From Chloroflexi bacterium GWB2_49_20 (GTDB lineage: Bacteria; Chloroflexota; Anaerolineae; Anaerolineales; Villigracilaceae): a stretch of 64,000 nucleotides of DNA. The translations under genes were made by a program, and so were the position numbers. The stretch lies in contig MGMF01000001.1 in NCBI GenBank assembly GCA_001796335.1, positions 446,324-510,323 on the forward strand, given 5' to 3'. This document shows, piece after piece, positions 1 to 8,586 of this stretch (within the stretch, counting starts at the first letter, position 1; the number at the start of each line of letters is the position of its first letter). The notes beneath the pieces were generated by a model. That model was not told where the DNA came from. It saw only the letters and a program-made list of their open reading frames with translations, and did no database searches.

Positions 1-143
1 AAACCAAACAGCTCTCCCTGCTCGATCTGAATACCCACATCAGATAAAGCTGCCAGTTCCTTGCGCACATTTTTTTCTTTTTTATTGCCACGAATTTTAT
101 AAATTCGTCCCAGTTTTCTTGTTTCAATCGCCAGTGGGGACAT
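1..143 (-). CDS. ABC transporter ATP-binding protein, N-terminal fragment (cut by window edge)
   Basis: The reverse strand reads from an ATG at 143 without a stop to base 1, giving 47 residues that start MSPLAIETRKLGRIYKIRG and continue into a segment ending EQGELFG. This is the usual beginning of an ABC ATPase, just before the Walker A loop, which would lie outside the window. A GGAG about five bases before the ATG supports the start. The neighbouring permease is not visible. Such ATPases energise import or export across the cytoplasmic membrane; the substrate cannot be told from this piece. Family call is fairly secure, function beyond that is not. Confidence 0.75.
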   Translation of the reverse strand, partial: MSPLAIETRKLGRIYKIRGNKKEKNVRKELAALSDVGIQIEQGELFG

Positions 144-636
144 AACAACTCCAAAAAATCAATAACCAAAACTTCATCATCTAATTTGTGGTGGTCCCCT
201 ATCGGGATGATCACGCTCGCTGCACCAGAAACCTGACAGGTTTGCAAAACCCACCAGGTCTTATAATTATTTTTGTATGATCATTTTGAGCAATGGATTT
301 ACATTCTTTCTGGTCCTCACACCTCTTATTTTTGCTTCCATATAGAACTCTATTTTACCTGATAATTGGCTCTTCCCAATAAGTGGAGCGCATTATTGAA
401 AAGACGCTGAAATTCTCACCATTTGTCAGACAAACGTAGGGTAAACGTAGGTTTGGCGTCAAGTAAGAAATGGACAGCTGTAGTATTATGGGATTGTAAG
501 ATGATTTCTCTTCTCCTCCTTTTCAAACGAGATCCGTGGTCGGCGTCCACGGATCTCACGATTCTGGCACATGATATAATCCCGATTTACAGGGAAAACC
601 CTGCCACCTTACAAACCTGCACAGCCTGAACACGCC
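144..636. other. Intergenic region with small hairpins, no convincing gene
   Basis: Divergent spacer between the ABC ATPase fragment and the HD-domain gene. It contains a short hairpin near 226-240 (AAACCTG and CAGGTTT arms) and a stronger 11-bp hairpin at 529-557 (GAGATCCGTGG arms). A TATAAT-like box lies near 572-578, about 58 bases before the HD gene start, and could be its -10 element. A 68-codon frame at 423-629 has no family resemblance and no ribosome site and is not called. Confidence 0.5.
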
Positions 637-1167
637 GTGAAAAATAAACCTTGCTTGACCTATCGCATTCAGCAATTTAAACTGGCTTTTTGGCCGCCTT
701 CCCAGGTTGTGGAAACCAGCCAGGTACACCTCTATCTCACACCTCCCCAATTGGCGCTTTTCCGCCAGTTGCAACCATCCGAGCAATGGCATGCCCATGC
801 TGTGCTCCTAAAATTAAAGGGATCTGGACAAAACAACACAAACCTGTTGACTGCTGCCCTTCTACACGACATCGGTAAGATCCATTATCCATTAAAGGTA
901 TGGGAACGGATATTGATCGTGCTGGTAAAACGCATTGCCCCGCGTCTGGAACAACGCTGGGGGCAGGATTCCCCCCAGGGCTTATCCAGACCTTTTGTGG
1001 TGGCCTGCCACCACGCAGCTTGGGGTGCAGACCTGGCTGCCCGGGCAGGAGCCTCCAAATTGACAGTGGATCTGATCCGCAGGCATGAAGAACCTGTAAA
1101 TAAAAACAACGCTTCCCGTCAGGATCGATTTCTGAGATTGCTGCAGCAGGCAGATAATTCAAGCTGA
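637..1167 (+). CDS. HD-domain protein (putative metal-dependent phosphohydrolase)
   Basis: A 176-residue protein starting at a GTG. The HD signature is seen in LLHDIGK (residues 76-81, with H77 and D78), preceded by histidines in WHAHAV at 52-54; a later HH in ACHHAAW and a DLIRRHE segment complete the usual set of metal ligands of small HD-superfamily hydrolases. The family cleaves phosphate esters of nucleotides or acts on (p)ppGpp or cyclic nucleotides; the substrate here cannot be assigned. It ends 14 bases before the TyrA-like gene and probably shares its transcript. It is cytoplasmic, with no signal or membrane segment apart from a mildly hydrophobic stretch near 90-100. Confidence 0.7.
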   Translation: MKNKPCLTYRIQQFKLAFWPPSQVVETSQVHLYLTPPQLALFRQLQPSEQWHAHAVLLKLKGSGQNNTNLLTAALLHDIGKIHYPLKVWERILIVLVKRIAPRLEQRWGQDSPQGLSRPFVVACHHAAWGADLAARAGASKLTVDLIRRHEEPVNKNNASRQDRFLRLLQQADNSS

Positions 1168-1181
1168 AAGAAAGGATTTCG

Positions 1182-2195
1182 ATGAGCATTCAAATCACTA
1201 TCCTCGGATTGGGCAGGATTGGTGCCTCGGCCGGTCTGGCGCTCGGCAGGCATTCCAATCAGGTTGAGCGCACCGGTTTTGACTACCAAAATGCCATCGC
1301 CATGCAAGCCAAAAAAATCGACGCGGTGGATCGAATTGAGGTCAATCTTCCCGACAGCGTTAAACAGGCGGATGTCGTTGTGCTGACGTTGCCGCTTAAC
1401 AAGGTGCGTGAAACCCTGAAAACCATTGCCCCGAATGTTCGTGAAGGGGCTGTTATCTTGGATACTTCTCCAGCCAAAGAAAGTGTTGCTGCCTGGGTAA
1501 AAGAGCTATTCCCGACCAAACGCTATTACGTGGGCATAAACCCTTTGCTGAACCCGCTCTATCTGGCTGACCAGGATGAATCCATCGAATCTGCAACCGC
1601 AGATTTATTTGAGAACGGCTCAATGGCAATCGCCGCACCTGAGGGAACTTCCGGGGAAGCCATTACCCTGGCAGCAAACCTGTCCGGCCTGCTGGGAGCC
1701 TCGCCTTTTTTCTGTGACCTGGCTGAAATGGACGGCCTGACAGCCTTCACTCACCTGCTGCCGCAGTTGGTATCCACCGCTCTGCTCAATGCCACGCTGG
1801 ATCAACCCGGGTGGAGGGATGGCAGCAAGTTCGCCGGATCGGATTACGCCGCAGCCAGCTCGAGTATTGCCGGCCATGAGGAAAGCGCCTCTCTGTGCGC
1901 GGCGGCTCTCTTGAACAAGACCCACCTACTGCGCAGCCTGGAGGCAACCCTGGCAGCTTTGTATGGCTTGCGGGATGATATTGAAAACGATCAGGGCGAA
2001 CAGCTTGAATCGCTTTTGGAACACGCCCGGGTTGGCCGCGCCCAGTGGTGGAATGAGCGTCACAAGCTGGCTTCACAAGCCAATGAACTTCAATCTGCCG
2101 GGATGCCCAAAGCCGGTGATTTTTGGAAACAGCAAGTGGGATTTTTTTCCAGGTTATCCGGCACCCGGCCACCCAAACGAGAAAAGAAAGACTAG
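1182..2195 (+). CDS. Prephenate/arogenate dehydrogenase-like NAD(P)-binding protein
   Basis: 337 residues with an N-terminal Rossmann fold (ITILGLGRIGASAGLAL, residues 5-21) and a helical C-terminal half, the architecture of TyrA-type dehydrogenases that make 4-hydroxyphenylpyruvate or tyrosine from prephenate or arogenate. The segment that in TyrA carries a conserved histidine (usually G-H-P) reads VGINPLLNP here, so the active site is not canonical and another substrate is possible. The start is supported by AAAGGA five to six bases upstream. It is followed after 15 bases by the GIY-YIG gene, suggesting a short operon of small housekeeping genes. Confidence 0.6.
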   Translation: MSIQITILGLGRIGASAGLALGRHSNQVERTGFDYQNAIAMQAKKIDAVDRIEVNLPDSVKQADVVVLTLPLNKVRETLKTIAPNVREGAVILDTSPAKESVAAWVKELFPTKRYYVGINPLLNPLYLADQDESIESATADLFENGSMAIAAPEGTSGEAITLAANLSGLLGASPFFCDLAEMDGLTAFTHLLPQLVSTALLNATLDQPGWRDGSKFAGSDYAAASSSIAGHEESASLCAAALLNKTHLLRSLEATLAALYGLRDDIENDQGEQLESLLEHARVGRAQWWNERHKLASQANELQSAGMPKAGDFWKQQVGFFSRLSGTRPPKREKKD

Positions 2196-2210
2196 CCGGG
2201 TCTGCTGACG

Positions 2211-2492
2211 ATGAGCTATTTTTGCTATATTCTTGAATGTGCAGATGGCACTTTTTACACAGGTTGGAGCACCGACCCGCAGCGGCGTACCCGCAGGCAT
2301 AACTCCGGTCAGGGAGCCCGTTACACCCGGGCGCGCCGGCCTGTTCGCCTGGTATATGTGGAGGCCCAGCCTGACCGGTCGACAGCCATGAAAAGAGAAC
2401 ATTGTATCAAACGCCTGAGCCGGATGGCAAAAAAAAATCTGATCGCACAAAACCCGGGCATTGACAACCAATACAGTCAAATCTCAGACTGA
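2211..2492 (+). CDS. GIY-YIG nuclease-superfamily protein (UPF0213/YhbQ type)
   Basis: 93 residues consisting of little more than one GIY-YIG domain. The two motif halves are visible as FCYILECADG and FYTGWSTDP (residues 4-23), followed by the conserved arginine region with RRTRRHNSG, and a later YVEAQPDRSTAMKRE segment supplying the catalytic glutamate. Proteins of this length form the YhbQ/UPF0213 group, thought to act on DNA or RNA ends; no specific role is established. It lies between the TyrA-like and HAD genes on the same strand. Confidence 0.8.
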   Translation: MSYFCYILECADGTFYTGWSTDPQRRTRRHNSGQGARYTRARRPVRLVYVEAQPDRSTAMKREHCIKRLSRMAKKNLIAQNPGIDNQYSQISD

Positions 2493-2524
2493 GTGGAAAT
2501 CATTATATTTTTTTGGAGGCAGGT

Positions 2525-3187
2525 TTGCTGAAAGCGCTTATTTTCGATTTTGACGGCTTGATCCTGGATACGGAGACACCCGAAATGCAGGTCTGGCAGG
2601 ATATTTACACCCGGCATGGTCAACCGTTTTCGGTGCAAACCTGGGGTCAGATCGTGGGCGGGGCTGGGAATTCAGATTTCGAACCAACCAGCCACCTGGA
2701 AAACCTGTTGGGACATCCCATCGACCGGAAAGCCATGAACCAGTTGGCCCGCCAGTTAAGTGATGAAGCCATTCTATTGCAGCCTGTCCTGTCCGGGGTA
2801 ATGAATTTGCTAGAGGCAGCCAAAAACAAGTCTTACGAGCTCGCCATCGCCTCCAGTTCACCCCACATTTGGGTGGATAATCACCTCAAACGCCTGGGTT
2901 TGTTCGACTATTTTGAAGCCATTCTGTGCGCTGACGATGTAACCCGCACCAAACCTGACCCGGGCTTATTCCTGGCGGCATTACGAGCCTTGCGTGTACA
3001 TGCCGGGGAGGCCGTGGTCTTTGAAGACTCCCCCAATGGTATCCTGGCCGCCAATGCAGCCGGGATCTTTACTGTGGCTGTCCCCAACCTGTTGACTGCC
3101 CAGTTGGGGGTGGATAAAGCAGACCTGGTGCTCAGTTCGTTGGATGATGTTTCACTGGACTATCTAAAGACCCGCTTGCAATACTAA
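2525..3187 (+). CDS. HAD-superfamily phosphatase/phosphomutase (beta-PGM-like)
   Basis: About 220 residues with all four HAD motifs: the nucleophile and acid in LIFDFDGLILDTE near the N-terminus, the serine of motif II in IASSS, the lysine of motif III in KPDP and the acidic motif IV in VVFEDSPNG. A helical cap after motif I places it in the beta-phosphoglucomutase/phosphoglycolate phosphatase-like subfamily, which acts on small phosphorylated metabolites. A longer frame could begin at a TTG at 2513, but an ideal GGAGG at 2515-2519 sits five bases before the TTG at 2525, so that start is chosen. Substrate unknown. Confidence 0.8.
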   Translation: MLKALIFDFDGLILDTETPEMQVWQDIYTRHGQPFSVQTWGQIVGGAGNSDFEPTSHLENLLGHPIDRKAMNQLARQLSDEAILLQPVLSGVMNLLEAAKNKSYELAIASSSPHIWVDNHLKRLGLFDYFEAILCADDVTRTKPDPGLFLAALRALRVHAGEAVVFEDSPNGILAANAAGIFTVAVPNLLTAQLGVDKADLVLSSLDDVSLDYLKTRLQY

Positions 3188-3217
3188 ATAACTTTGCTAA
3201 TAAAAGACTTTACCACT

Positions 3218-3308
3218 ATCCCCAAAAAGCGTGGACACGAGTCACCAAGGTACTAATCTATATTATTAAAAAATCTTGGTGTCTAGTAGCTTGGTGGTGA
3301 AAGGGGAT
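3218..3308. terminator. Large imperfect inverted repeat, probable two-way terminator
   Basis: Between the HAD gene (plus, ends 3187) and the convergent S51-like gene (minus, ends 3339). Outer arms are ATCCCC (3218-3223) and GGGGAT (3303-3308, followed by Ts); inner arms of 13 bases with one mismatch lie at 3243-3255 and 3284-3296. A second CTTGGTG copy near 3275 could pair alternatively. The T run follows on the plus strand and A-rich sequence precedes the structure, so it could stop transcription from both sides. Confidence 0.45.
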
Positions 3309-3338
3309 TTTTGCAGTGAACTCGTACCAGAAAGAAAT

Positions 3339-4388
3339 TTACAGATCTCCAGAACGCAGCTTCAGCTGAGGTCCAGCCGGAGTATCTATAACTGTCCAGC
3401 CGTGAGCTGCAATCTGCCGGCGTAATTTATCCGAACGTTCCCAATCCTGGTTATGGCGTGCCTGCTGGCGCTCTTCCACCAGTCCCATTACCTGCACGGG
3501 CGGCTTTAGTGGAACTAGCTGTCCGGTGGCTTCATTCAGCATATTCCAGGCATCGGCACGAATGCTTTCATCCCCGCAAATATGGACCTCTCCCAACTCG
3601 CTGAGGGGAAATTCCGCATTGGATGGGTAAATTTTCGGATCACAATCCCGTAAGAGGGTGGCTGAACTGACACCACTGACAGAGCCCATGCCTTCATTGA
3701 AATCGATGATCAGCCCGGTATGTTCGTCCAGCCCCACAGTGGTATGGTCATCCGGTAGATCATCACACCACTGATTAAAACGCTCCAGGCCGATGAAGCA
3801 GCGGCTGGTATCCACTTCCTCGCCGCCATCCGTGTTGTTCCAATGGGGAATAAAGGATAGCTTCAATCCGAAATCTGCGAACAGATCCAGCCCGGGAACC
3901 GCATGTACATCTTCCCCCGCTTTGTAAATTTCATACACCGGGAGCGCATATTTACCCACCGCGATCATGGCTGCGCTGGCAAAAATCAGGGCGGCACCCT
4001 GCCTGTGGCGGGCGCGCACCAGGTCCCAAGTCAGGCTGCCCTGCAATTGTCTGACTGCATATGTTGGAGAGCCTGGTCCCATGAAGATCATATTGGCAGA
4101 TAAAAGCATGCGCTGGATTTCCGGTTCGTCCGGGCTGAAAGGGGTGCCGCGCTTGCGGGCAGGCACGGTTTCCACGGTCAGGTCATAATTCTGCAGTCGC
4201 TTTGAGAGGAACTCTCCCACCTGCCCGGCCACCTGGGATGAATTTAACTCAAAACCTGCCGGGGTTTCCAATATTGCCACGCGTAAGGGTTGATCAATTT
4301 TTCGGGCGATGCTTTCAAAGATGCGCCCTCCCGCCAGAGAGGTCTCACCCGAACCCAGCATGGCAATCAGACCCAATTTAGATTTCAT
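3339..4388 (-). CDS. S51/cyanophycinase-like peptidase domain with CysRS-like C-terminal tail
   Basis: 349 residues. The first about 280 resemble the class I glutamine-amidotransferase-like peptidase S51/cyanophycinase fold: an N-terminal MLGSGETSLAGG loop, MGPGSPTY near 103-110 and a nucleophile-elbow-like ALIFASAAM with S138. The last about 45 residues (LVEERQQARHNQDW, then SDKLRR and GWTVIDTPAGP) match the C-terminal helical domain of cysteinyl-tRNA synthetases, which binds the tRNA. The combination is unusual. The start is backed by AAAGGA seven bases upstream. Possible roles are a small peptidase or a nonenzymatic relative; the usual glycine before the serine is replaced by alanine, so activity is uncertain. 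Confidence 0.6.
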   Translation of the reverse strand: MKSKLGLIAMLGSGETSLAGGRIFESIARKIDQPLRVAILETPAGFELNSSQVAGQVGEFLSKRLQNYDLTVETVPARKRGTPFSPDEPEIQRMLLSANMIFMGPGSPTYAVRQLQGSLTWDLVRARHRQGAALIFASAAMIAVGKYALPVYEIYKAGEDVHAVPGLDLFADFGLKLSFIPHWNNTDGGEEVDTSRCFIGLERFNQWCDDLPDDHTTVGLDEHTGLIIDFNEGMGSVSGVSSATLLRDCDPKIYPSNAEFPLSELGEVHICGDESIRADAWNMLNEATGQLVPLKPPVQVMGLVEERQQARHNQDWERSDKLRRQIAAHGWTVIDTPAGPQLKLRSGDL

Positions 4389-4444
4389 AATGGTATCCTT
4401 TCAACATCCCCTTTAAAACCAGTTTTCCAATAGGCCAAGCGCAG

Positions 4445-5605
4445 CTAAAGCGAATCGGAAGACCCGGCTTCCTCTTTGGGTCTTTCACCATAATACTGGT
4501 AATAGTTCACTTCGATCTGCCCATTGAACAACTTGCGGACCCGGTCGGGTTGGGCGCGCTTGAAATAAGCGGGAAATTTTTTATCAGCCGTCAAAATATA
4601 CACTGACCAACCAGTTTTCTTTTTAAAGGTCTTATTCAGGGAGATATAGATCGCGTTCATCTCCTTGAACTCTCCCACTTTTATGCCGTAGGGTGGATTG
4701 GAGATAAGAATGCCGTACTGCTTGTCTATCCACAGGTTGTGCATGTCCTTCTGCTCAAAGAGGATATCATTTCCCACCCCGGCTTTACGGGCATTGATCC
4801 TGGCTGCATCCACACTGACAGGGTCAATATCGTAACCGAATAGCTGCAAATTGCTGTTTTTATCAACGGATTCGTATGCTTTCAAGCGGGCAACGCGCCA
4901 GGCTTTGGAGGGGATCCCCGGCCATTCTTCTGATGCAAAGGATCTGTTCTGCCCGGGGGCGATATTTTTGCCCAGCATGGCAGCCTCGATCAATATGGTA
5001 CCAGATCCGCACATCGGGTCGATCAGGAGGCGGTCCTTCTCCCAGAAGCTGAGCTGCACCAGGGCTGAGGCCAGGGTTTCCTTGAGGGCGGCCGCACCAG
5101 CCTGGGTGCGGTACCCCCGCCTGTTGAGACCCGGGCCCGAAGTATCGATGGTCAGGGTGGCTACATCTTTAAGCAAGGCCACCTGGACTGTGAACTCGGC
5201 GCCCGTTTCTTCGAACCATTCCCGATGGTAAACCGCCTTGAGTTTTTCCACCACTGCCTTCTTGACAATGGACTGGCAGGCACTGATACTGCCCAGGGTG
5301 GATTTGATCGACTTGCCATTGACAGTAAATTTGCCATCTGGAGTGATCCAGTCTTCCCAGGACAGAGCCTTGGTTTGTTCAAACAATTCGTCAAAGGTGG
5401 TTGCCGGGAATTCCCCCAACTTCAAGAGCACCCGATCTGCGCAGCGCAGCCACAGGTTCGGGGTCGGGATCTCTTCCGGAGACGCTTGAAATTCAACCTT
5501 GCCCTCAGAGGTCTTCAAGTCCTCAAAACCCATGGCAATCAATTCCCGTTTAACAACTGCCTCCAACCCAAAGGTGGAAGTGGCGATCAAAGTAAGTTTA
5601 TCCAT
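4445..5605 (-). CDS. THUMP-domain class I RNA methyltransferase (RlmL-like)
   Basis: 386 residues with a THUMP RNA-binding region in the first about 160 (TSTFGLEAVVKRELIAMGF at the start is typical) and a Rossmann methyltransferase domain after it. The SAM-binding and catalytic motifs are visible as LLIDPMCGSGTILIEAA, the acidic GYDIDP and the target-base motif ISNPPYG. The family (YpsC, RlmL N-terminal half) methylates N2 of a guanine in 23S rRNA. The minus-strand neighbours are unrelated in function; 21 bases separate it from the flavoprotein gene upstream. Assignment to the family is strong; the exact position modified is inferred. Confidence 0.85.
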   Translation of the reverse strand: MDKLTLIATSTFGLEAVVKRELIAMGFEDLKTSEGKVEFQASPEEIPTPNLWLRCADRVLLKLGEFPATTFDELFEQTKALSWEDWITPDGKFTVNGKSIKSTLGSISACQSIVKKAVVEKLKAVYHREWFEETGAEFTVQVALLKDVATLTIDTSGPGLNRRGYRTQAGAAALKETLASALVQLSFWEKDRLLIDPMCGSGTILIEAAMLGKNIAPGQNRSFASEEWPGIPSKAWRVARLKAYESVDKNSNLQLFGYDIDPVSVDAARINARKAGVGNDILFEQKDMHNLWIDKQYGILISNPPYGIKVGEFKEMNAIYISLNKTFKKKTGWSVYILTADKKFPAYFKRAQPDRVRKLFNGQIEVNYYQYYGERPKEEAGSSDSL

Positions 5606-5626
5606 ATTTTGGTATTGTAACCTTGA

Positions 5627-6895
5627 TTAACTTATCCCGGTCAGCCAATCCAGGGCAGATTGCCCTGCGGCGCGACCACTTGAGAAACAGGCTGTCAACA
5701 GGTAGCCTCCGGTGGGCGCTTCCCAGTCGAGCATCTCCCCCGCGCAAAAAACACCCGGCAGGTCCCGCAGCATCAGGCCTTCATCCAGGCTTTCAAAACT
5801 GATGCCACCCGCGCTGCTGATGGCTTCCTCCAGCGGACGTGCTGCGTCCAGAATGATGGGCAGGCTTTTAATGGCTGCGGCCAGGTGGTCTGCATCCTGG
5901 AAAACCTCTTTTGGGAGCATCTCCCACAGCAAACCTGCTTTAACTCCCTGTATCCCGGCTACTTTTTTGAGATGGCTGGAGGTGGAGCTTTTACCGCGCG
6001 GCTGAGCCAATCTGCCCACCAAGCGCTCCATGGACCAGTCCGGAGCCAGGTCCAGGCGGATCTCCGCCCAACCGCTGGCTTCAATCTCTTCCCGCAAGAG
6101 GGCTGAAGCCGCGTAGATCAGGCTGCCTTCCAGTCCGCTGCGGGTGATGATAAATTCGCCCTGCTGACGAAACGAATTTCCCTGTGAATCAATAAAAGCC
6201 AGCACCACCGGTCGCACAGGCTGCCCCTCAAAATGGGTGTGGAAATATTCGCTCCAATTAACATCAAAACCACAGTTGGAGGGCTTCAGATCATTTACCC
6301 GCACCCCCTTGAGACGCAGCAGTGGCACCCAGGCCGCGTTCGAGCCCAAACGCGGGCGACTACCGCCTCCCAGGGCCAGCACCAGGGCATCTGCCTGCAC
6401 CAACTTTTCTTCCGCCGGGGTTTCAAATTCCAGCGCACCTGCCTCGTCCCACCCCAACCACCTATGGCGTGTATGTATAATCACCCCGGCCTCCGTTAAA
6501 CGTTGAAGCCAGGCGCGCAGGAGAGGCGAGGCTTTCATCCCACTCGGGAAAATCCGGCCGGAGGTACCCACAAAGGTCTCAAAACCGAGTTGGCGGATCC
6601 AATCCCTTAATTCCTGTGGGCCGAATTGAGCCAGGTACGGTTCCAGTTCCCGGCTGCGGGCGCCATAACGGGAAAGAAAGCGTTCAAACGGTTCGGAATG
6701 CGTCAAGTTCAGGCCGCCCTTGCCTGCCACCAGGAATTTTCGCCCCGGCCAGGGCATGGCCTCATACAGGTCCACGCTGACACCACCCTGCGCCAATGTT
6801 TCGGCTGCCATTAAACCCGCCGGCCCGCCCCCGATGACAGCGGCCGTCTTGTATTTTGGAGGCAGTTCATTAATCTGGATTATTGGATCGTTCAA
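5627..6895 (-). CDS. FAD-dependent flavoprotein (HI0933/PP_4765-like)
   Basis: 422 residues. The dinucleotide-binding motif AVIGGGPAGLMAAETLA near the N-terminus and the family stretch WPGRKFLVAGKGGLNLTHS point to the HI0933-like flavoproteins (PP_4765 subgroup). The C-terminal FAD contact GVFCAGEMLDWEAPTGGY is also intact. The biochemical role of the family is not settled. The only usable start is a TTG at 6895 because a stop lies just upstream; no clear ribosome site is visible, and with only nine bases after gpmA the gene is probably translated by coupling. Confidence 0.8.
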   Translation of the reverse strand: MNDPIIQINELPPKYKTAAVIGGGPAGLMAAETLAQGGVSVDLYEAMPWPGRKFLVAGKGGLNLTHSEPFERFLSRYGARSRELEPYLAQFGPQELRDWIRQLGFETFVGTSGRIFPSGMKASPLLRAWLQRLTEAGVIIHTRHRWLGWDEAGALEFETPAEEKLVQADALVLALGGGSRPRLGSNAAWVPLLRLKGVRVNDLKPSNCGFDVNWSEYFHTHFEGQPVRPVVLAFIDSQGNSFRQQGEFIITRSGLEGSLIYAASALLREEIEASGWAEIRLDLAPDWSMERLVGRLAQPRGKSSTSSHLKKVAGIQGVKAGLLWEMLPKEVFQDADHLAAAIKSLPIILDAARPLEEAISSAGGISFESLDEGLMLRDLPGVFCAGEMLDWEAPTGGYLLTACFSSGRAAGQSALDWLTGIS

Positions 6896-6904
6896 TGGGT
6901 TTGG

Positions 6905-7651
6905 CTATTTGACTTTACCCTGCGCAGCCACAGCTTCGGCAGCTTTTCGGACCGTCTCCGGGTTGCCCAGGTAATAATGCCGGATGGGCTTCAGGCTTTC
7001 ATTCAATTCATACACCAGCGGCACACCGGTGGGAATGTTCAGCTCAGGGATCTCGGTATCCGAAATATCATCCATGTACTTGACGATTGCCCGCATACTG
7101 TTGCCATGCGCCACCACCAGCAGGCGTTTGCCGGACAAAATGGCCGGGGCAAGTTCATTGTGCCAGTAGGGCAGCACCCGTCCCAGTGTGATCTTGAGCG
7201 ACTCAGTGGCAGGGATCTGCCCGGCAGTCAGGCTGGAATAGCGCGGGTCGAAGCGCGGGTGACGGGGATCGTCAATGTCGAGGGGGGGCGGGGGGGTATC
7301 ATAACTGCGCCGCCAGATCTTGACCTGGGCTTCGCCAAATTTTTCGGTCATTTCGGCTTTGTTCAGCCCCTGCAGGTTGCCGTAATGGCGTTCGTTTAAC
7401 TGCCAGGCGTTGATGACCGGTATCCATTCCAGTTCCAGCTCTTCCAGGACGATCCACAAGGTTTTGATGGCACGCTTTAATACCGAGGTATATGCCAGGT
7501 CAAAGCAGAAACCGCCTTCCTTCAACAACCTGCCGGCGCTGTGGGCTTCATCGACCCCTTGCGCGGTCAGGCCGACATCCGTCCAGCCGGTGAAACGATT
7601 TTCCAAATTCCAGGTGCTTTGTCCGTGTCTCACTAGAACCAGTTTGTACAT
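6905..7651 (-). CDS. gpmA: 2,3-bisphosphoglycerate-dependent phosphoglycerate mutase
   Basis: 248 residues, the normal length for dPGM. The phosphohistidine motif [18 protein letters not shown] opens the protein, and [16 protein letters not shown] and the second catalytic histidine in [14 protein letters not shown] are all present. The enzyme interconverts 3- and 2-phosphoglycerate in glycolysis and gluconeogenesis in the cytoplasm. A GAGG seven bases before the ATG supports the start. A proline/glycine-rich insertion [19 protein letters not shown] in the middle is ordinary for the family. It heads the minus-strand pair with the flavoprotein gene. Confidence 0.95.
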   Translation of the reverse strand: MYKLVLVRHGQSTWNLENRFTGWTDVGLTAQGVDEAHSAGRLLKEGGFCFDLAYTSVLKRAIKTLWIVLEELELEWIPVINAWQLNERHYGNLQGLNKAEMTEKFGEAQVKIWRRSYDTPPPPLDIDDPRHPRFDPRYSSLTAGQIPATESLKITLGRVLPYWHNELAPAILSGKRLLVVAHGNSMRAIVKYMDDISDTEIPELNIPTGVPLVYELNESLKPIRHYYLGNPETVRKAAEAVAAQGKVK

Positions 7652-7774
7652 GGCATGGCCTCGTTTGCTTTTATTGAAAATTGTGGGTGATTAATTCCCA
7701 AACCCACCCTATCATTTTACCTTAATCTGTAATGCTTGTTTAATCGTTTATCCCCTCCGTGTAAGGTATTGTAA

Positions 7775-7801
7775 GGGCGGGTCAAAAAACATGACCCGCC
7801 C
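7775..7801 (-). terminator. Strong hairpin after cysE
   Basis: Ten-base perfect arms GGGCGGGTCA and TGACCCGCCC around a seven-base loop, 19 bases past the cysE stop. On the minus strand the T-rich part is in the loop and the flank downstream is TTACAATACC, so it is terminator-like rather than a textbook terminator with a U tract. Confidence 0.5.
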
Positions 7802-7819
7802 GATTCATACTTTTTAAGA

Positions 7820-8584
7820 TCAAATTGAAAAATCCTCGCCCTTCCATTGACTGCCCTGCGGGGCATGCACATGCGGCGGAATAGAATCAGGCGAGCCGGC
7901 CTGGTTCTCCAGGGCTTCCACGCGCTGCATCAACTGCGCCAGTGAAACCCCCAGAATGTCGGGCAAAGTGGTGTGATTTAGGTCAATGGCATCGTTGGGT
8001 TGATGCGGCCTGGAGCGGGCAATAATCTGCCCCGGCACGCCCACCACCACCGAGTTATTTGGCACAGACTTGACCACCACGGCATTGGCGCCGATGCGGC
8101 TGTCATCTCCAACGGTGATGGCGCCCATCACCTTGGCGCCCGCCCCGATCACTACGCGGTCTCCAATGGTCGGATGGCGTTTGCCTTTTTCCAGGCTGGT
8201 GCCGCCCAGAGTGACGCCGTGATACAGCGTCACGTCCAGGCCTAACTCAGCCGTCTCACCGATGACAACCCCCATTCCATGGTCAATGAAAAAACCCGGC
8301 CTAATGCTCGCCCCCGGGTGGATCTCGATCCCGGTCAGGCTGCGCGTCACCTGGGACAGCCAGCGTGCAATGATTTTCAGGTCATGCCGCCACAACCAGT
8401 GCGTGATGCGATGTCCCCAGATGGCATGCAGACCAGGGTAACACAGCAGGACTTCCAGGGTGCCACGCGCAGCCGGGTCGCGCTGTTTGACAGAGCGGAT
8501 GTCGCCGCGCACCAATTCAAACATGGTTCTCAGCCTTATAAAGGGACGCGCTAATACTGGTGGGTTTAAAGTTTGCGTTGCCAT
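7820..8584 (-). CDS. cysE: Serine O-acetyltransferase
   Basis: About 254 residues. The C-terminal half shows the left-handed beta-helix hexapeptide pattern ([20 protein letters not shown], then [12 protein letters not shown] and [15 protein letters not shown]), with the catalytic His and Asp in the DHGMG and YHGVTLGG segments. The enzyme makes O-acetylserine from serine and acetyl-CoA, the substrate of the neighbouring CysK. A TTG at 8590 would overlap the cysK stop; the ATG at 8584 has GGTGA six bases upstream and is preferred. CysE and CysK are expected to form the cysteine synthase complex, and their coupled order fits. Confidence 0.93.
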   Translation of the reverse strand: MATQTLNPPVLARPFIRLRTMFELVRGDIRSVKQRDPAARGTLEVLLCYPGLHAIWGHRITHWLWRHDLKIIARWLSQVTRSLTGIEIHPGASIRPGFFIDHGMGVVIGETAELGLDVTLYHGVTLGGTSLEKGKRHPTIGDRVVIGAGAKVMGAITVGDDSRIGANAVVVKSVPNNSVVVGVPGQIIARSRPHQPNDAIDLNHTTLPDILGVSLAQLMQRVEALENQAGSPDSIPPHVHAPQGSQWKGEDFSI

Positions 8585-8586
8585 AC

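Noticed and set aside
423..629. 68-codon frame before the HD gene
   Set aside because: Runs through a hairpin and the likely promoter of the HD gene; no ribosome site or family resemblance.
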